Shown here piece by piece: positions 53,638 through 64,000 of a DNA stretch of 64,000 nt. A program made the translations under genes and the position numbers. Source of the DNA: Sophora flavescens (taxonomy: Eukaryota; Streptophyta; Magnoliopsida; Fabales; Fabaceae); contig CM061062.1 in assembly GCA_030762895.1 (NCBI GenBank), forward strand, positions 134,275,104 through 134,339,103. The letters run 5' to 3'. The notes beneath the pieces are model-generated. The model made no database searches. It worked only from the letters and a program-made list of their open reading frames with translations, and was not told where the DNA came from. How positions within the stretch are numbered: the stretch's first letter is position 1; each line of letters begins with the position of its first letter.

Positions 53638-55029
53638 TGGTCCAAGATGGTGGTGCTCGTCCTCGAAATTTCGTGACACGAAGCTAGACAGGGTTTCTCA
53701 ATCCCCAATCTCTTACTTTCACAAGAAAGTATATAGAAGAATTTTATCACTTTGAAACGAATACAGAATGACATGTGCATAAAAAGATTCTCTAATAGGT
53801 TCATATATGTAAAAATGTATGATCAGTACACATTTACTAACATGAATCTAAGAAAGCTCATTTTCTCACAAGAACATTACGAAACAACAATTTTAAAAGG
53901 ATATTAGTCCAACAAGAATTCAGACTGGATCACTTCCACCAAATGTAAAAGTGACTAGACTAAGTCTCATCGAGAAACTTCTTTTATCAAGAAAATGTCC
54001 ATTTTGAATAACAACAGGATAGTTCAGACATATAGAATTTCAAAATAACTGGTTGAATAATTGAAGTCTAAAACATCACATCACGTGGCAAAGAAGAAAT
54101 AGACTACCTCAAATATTTCATATATTCTATCGAAATGAAAGAATGCATTGAGTCCGGTTTAAGTATAGTTAAAATATTACCGTCGTAATCTAAAGTCCCA
54201 GCTCCCTTCACATTAGAAACTTTGCCCGTAGTCATCGGTTTGTTAATTCTGGTGTTATTGACAGCAGGTCCACGCCTAGGAGCATTGCACTCCCTTGAGA
54301 TATGTCCCACCTGACCACAGTTGTAACACTTAGTTCCTTTCAAAGGGCAAGTATTAGCCATATGTTTCGGATCACCACAATTGTAACATTTTCTTACTTG
54401 GCCTTAGTTTTGATTCTTCTGGCCTCCACTTCCCGATGCAACAAAATTAGGATGATATTGTTGATTCCGATTATTTCTCGGTGGTCGGAAATAAGGTTCA
54501 TTATGTGCTTGTCTTTCCCTTTGGTTCTGGAATTGACCCTTTGACCTATCCGGTCCTCCTACAGTTCCTTTGTTGTCCTTTTCCTTCCTCGTTAGCTCTA
54601 TTTTTCTACACTTCTCGACTAAGGCTTGGAAATTCCGATTTTATAATGGTAGTGTTGATTCCTTAATTTCAAAATGAAATCCTTTTTCAAAATGCTCGCA
54701 CTTCCAATCTTCGTTTGGGTTGGTCTGGAAAAAGCGAAAATAATTGCAGAAATTCTTGCTCCTTCTCAGCTCGTGCACTTTGAGGAAAACACTTGTTTAA
54801 GAAGATGGTTTGGAATACTTCCCAAGTAATCTCCTGATTCTCTACTTCCAGCAGTTGTTCGGTGCCCTTCCACCAATACTCAGCATCGCCTACCAACAGA
54901 AAAGTGGCATAAGATACCTTCACTCCCTAAGGACTGTGAATCAACTTAAAAATTTTCTCTAACTCCTGAATCCATAAGTCAGCTTTCATAGGAACCACTT
55001 CTCCATGAAACTATGATGGATCTTGACGT
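53638..55029 (-). pseudogene. Antisense Tekay-like gag/protease remnant, copy 2
   Basis: Equivalent of 7095-8487. In this copy the zinc-knuckle stretch is open over 85 codons (54104-54361), reading MANTCPLKGTKCYNCGQVGH and onward into the protease-like HSFIS segment, so the second knuckle and the gag-protease link are seen better than in copy 1. Confidence 0.76.
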
Positions 55030-55848
55030 TGTGCCTAAATGGCCAATGAGACGATGTATTATCGTTGTGCTTAGCTAGCCAATGAGACGGTGTATTATCG
55101 TTGTGCTTAGCTAGCCAATGAGACGGTGTATCGAGCTTGATCAACCCATTTGAAGGATGTTGGGATCTCTGGAGATTAAGAATAGAGCCTGATGATAGAA
55201 GTGTCATGCATTATCTTTATAAAATTGATTGATTCGGGTATGAGACCCACTGAAATAGTACTTGTTGTTTACCTATGAGAAATGTTTAGAATTTTAATAT
55301 GCCAAGGTGTTGTATGTATCATGCGTATGGTTGTTGTATGATATATCCATTTGCCGGTTTCTCACTCTTATAGTTATATCAGGTATCTTCGGGTTTTGTT
55401 GTAGTACCTTGGTACTCTAGTACCGATGTTGCAGAGGAGTCTTTCTGAGTCACTTGAAGACCTAGTGTTAGAGGTTGGGAAAGTATTCTAATTGGGGATC
55501 TCTCCAATGAATATTTGATAGAATGACCAGCTTAGGAGTATAAGTTGGGTAGTATATCTAATGGGGTTGGTGGATGTAGTGTTATATACATCCATCTGTA
55601 GTTCAAAATTTCTCTTTCGAAAATGAAAACTTATAGAAATGTTGTATGTCACGGTAACTTTGTTACGAATGTGACTTTACGTTTTAAATGTATGTATGAT
55701 GGATTTCAGAGTTATCCTTAAAGGAAAAAAATTTATACCCCAGTTTTCAGACTTAAAAGAAAACAATTTTCCGAAAGCAACCAGCAAATTATCTTTTGAC
55801 TTACTTCCGCATGTGTTACGTAGTAATGCCCAAGGGGGGTGTTACAGG

Positions 55849-55860
55849 TGGTATCAGAGC
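55849..55860 (+). promoter_or_regulatory. Primer-binding site, tRNA-iMet type, copy 2
   Basis: TGGTATCAGAGC, two bases after the LTR end at 55846. Confidence 0.92.
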
Positions 55861-56027
55861 TGGTCGAGTCTTTTAGGATCTTTGGGAAATAGGTCTGTTG
55901 TGTTGACATTGTGTTTTCTCTGAATTAAGTTTTATTTGTATTACATCTTAGAAGTAATGTGTGTTGATACGCTTTTACACGTTCATTTTCTGGTTGTGGC
56001 CTGACTGATTTGTTCGGCAGGTCAGTT

Positions 56028-57201
56028 ATGGAACCAGCACCAGAAGGTGGACGTGGACGCGGTCGTGGACGTGGTCGCAGAGGTGATCCTATTGGTGATC
56101 ATGTCAACATGAATGCGAATTATGACGGTGGGATGGACTTCGCTGCCCAATTAAACTTTGGCTGACGTTGTTGCTGCCATAGCTCTTCAGACGGCTAATG
56201 CTGCTGCCCAGAACCAACAGGAGCAACAAATGGCAGAACAAGCTGCTCTGCAGCGGAAGGCATCTGGATGCTTTCCGATGTCGAAATCCATCACGATTTG
56301 ATGGAGACGTGGATCCAATAAAGGCTGATCTTTGGATTCAAGAGCTAGAGAAGATCTTTGAGTGGTGCACACCCCGAGGGAGCAAAGGTGCCTTATGCAA
56401 CATTCCAACTGATTGGAGATATCGAATCTGGTGGGAGGGCACCGGACAATCTGCTGGTAGGCCGAGCATCGAGAAATCACTTGGGGAGTATTTCGCAAAA
56501 ATTTCTGGACAAATATTTTCCCGAGTGCTCGGACAGAGAAAGAACAGGAATTCCCGGGTGAGTCAGCGGGACATGACAATGGGGGAATATGCGGCAATGT
56601 TTGAGTCCCTTGCCAAATATTTTCGTTTTTCCAGAACAACCCTGATGAGGAGTGGAAGTGCGAAAAGTTTGAAGCCGGTCTTCGCTTTGAGATCAAGGAA
56701 TCTGTGATGCCATTGGAAATCCGGAATTTGCAAGCCTTAGTAAAGAAGTGTAGAAAAGTGGAACTAATGAGGAAGGAAAGAGGCAACAGAGAAACTGTTA
56801 CATGACCCACTCGTTCCAAAGACCAATATCAAAATCAGAATCAGAAAGGGAAGCAACATCGGAGGGAACCTTATTTCCGCCACAAGGGGAATGACCAGAA
56901 TCAACAAAAGCATCGTTCTAATAATTATGAATCGGGAAGAGGAAGTCAACAGAACCAAAACCGAGACCAAGTTAGGAGATGCTACAAGTGTGGAGACCCA
57001 GACCACATGGCTAATGTTTGCCCACGCAAAGGAGTGAAGTGTTTCAAGTGTGGACAATTAGGACACTTCTCAAGGGATTGTAATGCACCGAGGTTTGAAA
57101 AGGCTGTCAACACCTCAGGGACTGGTAGACCCACGGCGAAGGGAATAGTCTATACCATGACTGGCGCTGGAGTTTCACAACCTGACGATCTTTTACAATA
57201 G
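56028..57201 (+). pseudogene. gag: Tekay-like gag, copy 2, more frameshifts
   Basis: Same protein as 9485-10664, with the Arg-Gly-rich start, EIFE-type capsid and two CCHC knuckles (56975-57085). Between about 56280 and 56570 the frame is broken more often than in copy 1. Nearly all these changes sit at CAG or CTG (TCAGAA to TCGAAA, CACAGTT to CACGATT, ATACTGAATACTGG to ATATCGAATCTGG), so they look like sequence errors rather than mutation. Confidence 0.8.
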
Positions 57202-58906
57202 AAGTAGTGTTGAAAATTTCACAATTTGAAGGTCTTATGGCAGTGGTCTATAATTCTAAGTTGTAATAGGATTCTAAGTATAATCGCGTTTTGACGCCCT
57301 TAAGTATTTGACTCTCTAGGGTCTCCTATGTTACTAGTCTTTCTAGTGAATGTATGTTTCTTATGACTTTTGGGAATGAAAGTCTCTTTAAGAAATTTAT
57401 TCCAGTTCCCTTCTCTTTTGATTGTTTTGGTCAGTTTAGACTTTGGATCCAATCTTTCTTTCCCTAGAGTTGTGAATTTCCTTGTTGTTGCACGGGACGG
57501 GTATGTTTATAAAAGAAGTTTCTCGATGAAACTTAATCTAATCACTTTTACTTTTGGTGGAAGTGATTCAGTTTGAATTCTTATCGAACTGCTACTCTTT
57601 TAAATTGTTGATCAGGGAATTCTAGTGAAAGGAGAAACTTTTTGGATTCATGATTGTAAACGTGTACCGATCATACATTTTTACCTCCTTGAACCTACTA
57701 AAGGATCTTCATACATTAGATGTTTCTGTATTATTTTGGATCGATGAAATTCTTTTAGATACTTTCTTCTGATAGTATGATCTGGATGGTGAGAGATCCT
57801 GTTAAGTTTCTAGTTACGTAATTTCGAAGACGAAATTCTTTTTAGAGGGGTAGAGTTATAACACCCTGTTTTTCGTACGCTTCTTTATCAATAAATACAT
57901 GCTTTAATGTATTTATTTTTGATAAAATCCAGGGGATGATTTTATTTAAAATAAAATCATTTTCTTGTGTTGTTTTACCGCATGAAGTCACAGTAAAATT
58001 TTCGGTCAAAAATTCAGACGAAAACCGGTCTGGGTTCTCACTGCCAGTACAAGTTTACTGAGCTAGAGACAATTTTAATTCATGAACGAGACGGTTAGTG
58101 TTTTTATGATGTTTTGTGTGGGTTTGGAGTTTTTCGAAAAATCTTGTTCAGGGCCAAATCTTAGGGATTTCCCGGGCGAAATCGTCGGGAAATACGATCG
58201 GGGAAGTCATCTGATATGCAATGGAGCAGAGCATCAAGAGGATGAAATGACATGGAGTGACTTGATGTGAAGGCTATGCCACACCTAAGAAAAAGTGAAT
58301 CTTGACTTTATTTCAAAATCTCACTTTTTCATCTTTCTCTCTCCAATAACATCACATCACCTTAACTACTTATCCTCTCTACAAGCAACCCACCTTCTTT
58401 CTTCTTCTTTCTTCTCTTCTTTCTTCTTCTTTCCCCTCAAAACCATGACCCCCTCCCTCATTCTCTATAATTACCCTTCATTTCCACCATTCATCACTTT
58501 CCTCCATTTTCTCACATTTTCACTTTACTACCTTTCTTCTTCTTCTTCTTCTTCTTTCTTACAAAGTTTACATTTTTATCAAGCTTTTTACTTTAAGCTC
58601 TTCATCAAAGTTCTTCATATTGTTGAGGGTAATGATCCTATGTTGTTTATTTTTCAAGTTCTTGTCTTTATGTTCATAGTTTTGCTTTAAGTTTCCTTTA
58701 AGCTTTCAAACTTCTAAAACCTCTCAAAAATGGTAGAAAACTCCTTTTGAGTTGAAACCACTTTCTATATTCTTGTATTTACTCATACTATCACATACTA
58801 AAAGGTTGTGTAAAAAAAAGTTTCCTAAACTCTTCTTTCTAAGGAGGCCGAAACCATGTATATGGTTTAGATGGATCTTGTTTCAACTTTTACAAGTATG
58901 AGTTTG

Positions 58907-59606
58907 TATTTAAGATTTGTTTTCCAAAATGATCATGGACCAAAGCTCCTTTATGTTAAAAGATTCTATGTCTAAGTGATTGGAAAGTTTGAAGATTTTT
59001 ACTCTATTTTTATAAAGACCAAAACCAATGAGTTTTAAAGCAACGGTGTTTAAGTTTTGTTTTCCAAAATGATCATGGATTAAGACTCCTTGACATAGGA
59101 GGATTCTAAGTCCAAGATATTGGAAAGTTTGAAGATTTCTAACCCCTATTTCTTGAAAAGGCCGAAACCTTCAATGGTTATGGAAAAGATGTTGAGTTTT
59201 GTTTTCCAAAGTGATCATGGACTAAAAAGCTCCTTTATGTTAAAGGATGCTATGTCTAAGTGATTGGAAAGTTTAAAATATTTTCTTGATTTATTTTCCT
59301 ATGAGAATGTAACATTTGACCTAGGATGTGTTATTCTATTTTGTTTTCCAAGATGATTTTGGATTAAAGCTCCTTTATGTTAAAGGATGCTATGTCCAAA
59401 AGATTGGATGATTTAAAGATCTCTAACCTCACAAACTTGTTAAGGCCGAACCTAAGAGTTCATGGTCTAAGACATTTGATTTTTCCATTTTCCGAAATGA
59501 TCATGGTTTCAAGTTCCTTACTATGTATGGATGCTAACCTAAAGAGATTAGAAAGTTTAGAAATTTCTAGCCTATTTATCTATACTTGGCCGAAACCCTA
59601 AGTCAA
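58907..59606 (+). repeat. ~145-bp tandem repeats, copy 2
   Basis: Same five-unit block as 12365-13065, with only a few base changes. Confidence 0.82.
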
Positions 59607-59697
59607 GTACTTAGTGGGATTTTTAATTCAACTTTGTTAAAAGATCATTGTTTATGAACTCCTAACACTTAAGGATCATAAATCCATGAGTTGTATA

Positions 59698-60225
59698 ATT
59701 TTCGAGAATCTCTAACCCTAAGAACTATTCTTGGCTGAACCTATACCTTGTGGTTTAGTGTTCTTGTTTGATTTTAACTTGTGATTTTGTGTTCATAACC
59801 TTAGACTTTCATCGCGGAGGAAACAAGGACGTTCGTGGTTTACCTCTCCAAGTATCTAATCTCCTTACCTTCACGGAAGGTAAGAGGGGATTGCCTAGGG
59901 ATATTCAATGACTATATGCATGTGTGTATGTGTTTTCTTGAGTGATTTGAATATTATTGTGATATTGAGCCAATACTTGAATAACTTGTTTACTTGAACT
60001 ATTGTGGTTATTACTTGAAGTTGAACATTACTTGCTTTAAAGTGTTCCGTGAAGGTAAGGAGATTAGATGCTTGGAGAGGTAAACCACGAACGTCCTTGT
60101 TTCCTCCGCGATGAAAGTCTAAGGTTATGAACACAAAATCACAAGTTAAAATCAAACAAGAACACTAAACCACAAGGTATAGGTTCAGCCAAGACTAGTT
60201 CTTAGGGTTAGAGATTCTCGAAAAT
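59698..60225. repeat. 181-bp inverted repeat, copy 2
   Basis: Arms 59698-59878 and 60045-60225, both full length. The CTT missing from the left arm of copy 1 is present here, so the arms pair over 181 bp with two mismatches that I can see. Confidence 0.93.
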
Positions 60226-62117
60226 TATTACTTGAAGTTGAACATTACTTGCTTTAAACTTGTTCACTGTGATATTATTGTTGAGAATATATTACTGTTG
60301 ATTGAGGTTTGAGAAGCCGGACTTGAGTCTGTGCACAATGATTATAAAGGATTAAAAGCCTTAATAAGACTTGAATAGAACTTTGAAAGTATTGGTTTCA
60401 TTTATAAAAGTTCCTTGTTTAAAACGCTTACTTCAAGAAAATGAGATTCTTATTTTGAAAAGAAACGTTGAAGTGTTTTTAAGACGATAGAAACTACCCT
60501 TTTTATGATCCAAAGTTGGTACGAGAGAAAACCTTTTTCGAACTATGTGTTTTATGAAGGAAAAACCCTTGAAAATATTTGACTTTATTCCATCAAGGAA
60601 TTTCAAATACAAACGAATTTCCTAAATGTTTTAGAAAAGATTTTGCAAAGGAAAAGGATTTTATCCTAAATGATTTGGAAACGTTCCGGTTACTTGGATA
60701 AGTGACCGAGGTTTTGTTTTGGATTTGATTTTCACTGAGCAAAAAAGTAAACACATGAGAATTGAATCTAGTTTGCGAGACGTCGCTTCTAGTATTCTGT
60801 AATATGCACGTTGATCCTTGATCCGTGCCACGTTGTTGTGGACTGTGTGTCCTAATCACGTTGTTGTGGACTGTGTGTCCTAATCACTTTGTTGTGGATC
60901 GTGTGTCCTAACCATGTTGTGATGAACGTTGTTAAAGGTGAATGTTGTTTTCTACGACCACAAGCCTAGGACTGGTGCATCGGTCTAAGGTGTTATGATT
61001 GAGCACTCGGACTGTGTGTCCCGTGTTGATGTTGATAATTTCAAAATGGTGAAATTTATGAATAGTCGCTAGCCTTTGAGCTCCGACAACGAATGAGAAC
61101 AAACACAAAGAAAACATCGAGAACTAAATGTTTTACATTTGCATTTACGGCAGACGTGCCCGACATGGTTTTAACGTGAGACCTTAACAGGAAAGGTATC
61201 ATGTAACGGTGTATTATCGTTGTTCTTAAATTGGACAATGAGACGGTGTACGTGTATCGTTGTGCCTAAATGGGCAATGAAATGGCATGCATAATCGTTG
61301 TGCCTAAATGGCCAATGAGACGGTGTATTATCGTTGTGCTTAGCTAGCCAATGAGACGGTGTATTATCGTTGTGCTTAGCTAGTCAATGAGACGGTGTAT
61401 CGAGCCTGATCAACTCATTTGAAGGATGTTGGGATCTCCGGAGATTAAGAATAGAGCCTGATGATAGAAGTGTCATGCATTATCTTTATAAAATTGATTG
61501 ATTCGGGTATGAGACCCACTGAAATAGTACTTGTTGTTTACCTATGAGAAATGTTTAGAATGTTAATATGCCAAGGTGTTGTATGTATCATGTGTATGGT
61601 TGTTGTATGATATATACATTTGCCGGTTTCTCACTCTTACAGTTATATCAGGTATCTTCGAGTTTTGTTGTAGTACCTTGGTACTCTAGTACCGATGTTG
61701 CAGAAGAGTCTTTCTGAGTCACTTGAAGACCTAGTGTTAGAGGTTGTGAACGTATTCTGATTGGGGGTCTCTCCAATGAATATTTGATAGAATGACCAGC
61801 TTAGGAGTATGAGTTGGGTTGTATATCGAAAGGGGTCAGTGGATGTAGTGTTATATACATGCATTTGTAGTTTAAACTTTCTCTTTCGAAAATGGAAACT
61901 TATAGAAATGTTGTATGTCATGGTAACTTTGTTACGAATGTGACTTTACGTTTTAAATGTATGTATGATGGATTTCAGATTTATCCTTAAAGTAAAAAAA
62001 ATTTATACTGCAGTTTTCTGACTAAAAAGAAAACAATTTTCCGAAAGAAACCAGTAAATTATCTTTTGACTTACTTCCGCATGTATTACGTAGTAATGCC
62101 CAAGGGGGGGCGTTACA

Positions 62118-62575
62118 GATTCTCTGCTTCTAGCAGTTGTTCAGTGCCCTTCCACCAATACTCTGCATCGCCTACCAACAGAAAAGTGGCATAAGATACC
62201 TTCACTCCCTCAGGACTGTGAATCAACTTAAAAAATTTCTCTAACTCCTGAATCCATAAGTTAGCTTTCACGGGATCCACTTCTCCATGAAACTGTGATG
62301 GATCTTGACGTCTAAAAGCGGTTATATTTTTGCCTTCATCTGCCTGCTCAGCTCGAGCCTGCTCCTGCTGGTTCTAGGCAACCATTGTAGCAGTTTGATG
62401 TGCGATAGCAGCTGCCACATTGTCCATAGCCTGAGCGGCATAGTTCACTCCTTCTTCATAGTTCTCATCCATGTTGCCTCGAGCACCAACCGGACCACGT
62501 CTACGACCGCGTCCACGTCCTCGTCCACGTCCAGCTTCTAATGCGAGTTCTATAACTGACTTGCCCAACAAAATC
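62118..62575 (-). pseudogene. gag: Antisense Tekay-like gag N-terminal part, copy 2
   Basis: Equivalent of 15573-16025. The minus-strand ORF 62374-62571 is open through the Arg-Gly tail (GRGRGRGRGR) and an Ala-rich stretch. Compared with copy 1 the reading is cleaner (CTCAGGACTGTG versus CTCGGATCGTG), again at CAG/CTG positions. Confidence 0.76.
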
Positions 62576-62730
62576 AGTTAGACCGCACCCATAAAATGAA
62601 ACACGCATTAGTGTATTAACACACATTACTTCTAATAAGTAATTCAAACAAAACTTAATTCAGAGAAAACACAACGTCAAGACAATGAGACCTATTCCCC
62701 AACATTCCCGAAAGACTCGACCATCTCTAA

Positions 62731-64000
62731 TGTAACCCCCTCCCTGGGTCATTACATGGTTAACTCGTTGCGGAAAATAAAACTTTAATTCGCTGGTTGC
62801 TTTCAAAAAATAATACTTTCTTAAGTTATTAATATTCCTCAAAACGGTGATAAAATTTGTTCCTTTTTCTTTTCTTTTCGACCAATCCAACAACAACGTA
62901 AACATCATCAAATATGGAGATATATAAATATAACACACTTCTATACTGCATCATAATTGTTTATACAAGACCTTACTAAGTATAGGTTCTTCCAAAACAT
63001 AACATAACTCAAAACCTAAGCTGGTTGGAACTAACAGACACTATGCAAGTAGTAAACAGCATCAACATGCTCTGAACTAAACAGCCTTCTTCTTCTTGTA
63101 GAAGTCATATTCCTTGAGCGGTTCATCTGGACTCGAATATACATATATACCAAAGTAGAGAAACCAGAAATAGAACATGCAAGAGTGAGAAACCAATATA
63201 TGGATTTAACGTGATAACTACATGCACGACACAAAAGAAAACATATACACATATTCCAGTTTATAACAACATAAACATTCATAATAAGGCAAATAGTTTA
63301 TCCATGGTTTTCACACCTCAAACATCATCATTTAAAATTATGCATGAACACTTCATATTCGTAATCTAAATTCATACCTAATCTCATGGGATATCCCGAC
63401 CCCGAGGTGAGTTGATCAAACTCAATAGCCACGCAAGCAAAAGGCAGAAGCCAAAACCATAGCACACTGTCCAACACAAGGCAGAGTGATCACCGAATAT
63501 GCTTACCATAGCACACTGTCCAATTTAAGGAGCAGTGAACACCGAATATGGTTTTTCATTGTCCAACCAGGGCACAATGATACGTCGATTCATGAATATC
63601 GCCATGGTATCATGATTAACAAACAGGCATGTCTGCCTAAAATGCATGTAAAACATTTTGTTCTTGATGCTCTTCTTTGTGTTCAATCTTTCGTTGCTGG
63701 AGCTTAAAAGCTTACGACCAACCATAGTTTTAGACATCTTAACACTTTTATTAATAACACGGGACATCAAGTTCGAGTGCTCAATCACAAAACCCCTAGA
63801 TCGATGCCTCGGCTTAGGTTCGTGGTAATAGAAAACAGTATTCACTTTGAATAATATTATTTACCTCGAAATTAGGACACGCAATCCAAAACTACCCCTA
63901 AATTAGGACACGTAGTCCAAAACTACACCAAAATTATGACACAAATCCCAAAACACCGCAAAACACTATTTCCCCTACATCTCGATTACTAAGTTCAAAC
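62731..64000 (-). repeat. Antisense Tekay-like LTR, copy 2 (to window edge)
   Basis: Equivalent of 16189-17457, starting TGTAACCCCCTCCCTGGGTC. It continues beyond the window, so it is unknown whether the Athila-like insertion is present in this copy too. Confidence 0.78.

Larger units (their letters stand above)
55027..62117 (+). mobile_element. Gag-only Tekay-like element, copy 2
   Basis: Equivalent of 8484-15572: truncated 5' LTR 55027-55846, primer site 55849-55860, gag 56028-57201, 3' LTR 57857-62117. Here the 3' LTR keeps a complete end (GGGCGTTACA) before the antisense gag. Confidence 0.85.
57857..62117 (+). repeat. 3' LTR of the gag-only element, copy 2
   Basis: 4,261 bp. Contains the ~145-bp tandem repeats (about 58907-59606) and the 181-bp inverted repeat (59698-60225). 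A TTC/TCT microsatellite near 58540-58556 is longer than in copy 1. Confidence 0.85.
48002..64000 (+). repeat. Large direct duplication, copy 2
   Basis: Matches 1473-17457 base for base except for scattered substitutions and small indels; the copy runs to the window edge. The junction TCTGTGTTAATAATC at 48001/48002 replaces the first 25 bp of the Tekay-like solo LTR. Individual elements are listed below with their copy-2 coordinates. Confidence 0.95.

Noticed and set aside
1..64000. tRNA genes at the TGGTATCAGAGC sites
   Set aside because: These are 12-base primer-binding sites complementary to tRNA-Met next to LTRs or in a pararetroviral leader. No cloverleaf can be formed around them.

Overview
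This is a repeat-dominated piece of a plant nuclear genome, most likely a eudicot. I base that on nested LTR retrotransposons of the Ty3 (Tekay-like, Athila-like) and Ty1 (SIRE-like, other copia) superfamilies, an endogenous plant pararetrovirus, and relics of two plant gene families: an amino acid permease and an mTERF protein. No prokaryotic gene organisation is present, and I found no intact host gene and no tRNA or rRNA gene. Every coding region I recognise is truncated, frameshifted or interrupted. The species cannot be named from this sequence.

Layout. 1-516 is unassigned. 517-5932 is a SIRE-like copia LTR split by a 3,993-bp Tekay-like solo LTR (1448-5440, target-site duplication CCAAC). 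5933-7094 is unassigned. 7095-8487 is an antisense gag and 3' region of a Tekay-like element. 8484-15572 is a sense, gag-only Tekay-like element whose 4.25-kb 3' LTR carries ~145-bp tandem repeats and a 181-bp inverted repeat. 15573-25275 is the gag 5' end and LTR of an antisense Tekay-like element. That LTR is split by a pol-less Athila-like element (19656-25265, TSD GGGTG). 25276-26640 is AT-rich sequence with TA microsatellites. 26640-31060 is an antisense endogenous pararetrovirus in permuted order. 31252-33692 is an antisense LTR element carrying a captured amino acid permease fragment. 33871-37225 is an mTERF pseudogene with a duplicated 3' end. 37288-40982 is a copia element cut off in RNase H. 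40983-47372 is an antisense Athila-like element (3' LTR, post-pol region, part of pol), itself hit by a sense solo LTR (43933-45274). 47373-48001 is an antisense Tekay-like LTR end. 48002-64000 repeats 1473-17457 almost exactly.

The largest structural fact is this direct duplication: about 16 kb visible, at ~46.53-46.54 kb spacing, with a junction at 48001/48002. It may be a real tandem duplication of a >=46.5-kb unit or an assembly duplication. Many differences between the two copies have one signature (CAG read as CGA or CG, CTG read as TCG). This suggests residual base-calling errors at methylated CHG sites, so some frameshifts may not be real.

Best candidates for something undescribed: (a) GC-rich palindrome arrays just upstream of the TATA box in the LTRs of two different Athila-like families; (b) a pol-less Athila-like element whose gag ORF carries a duplicated acidic/cysteine module; (c) a near-perfect 181-bp hairpin inside a Tekay-like LTR, bordered by a 34-bp direct repeat; (d) an LTR element that has captured amino acid permease coding sequence without visible introns.
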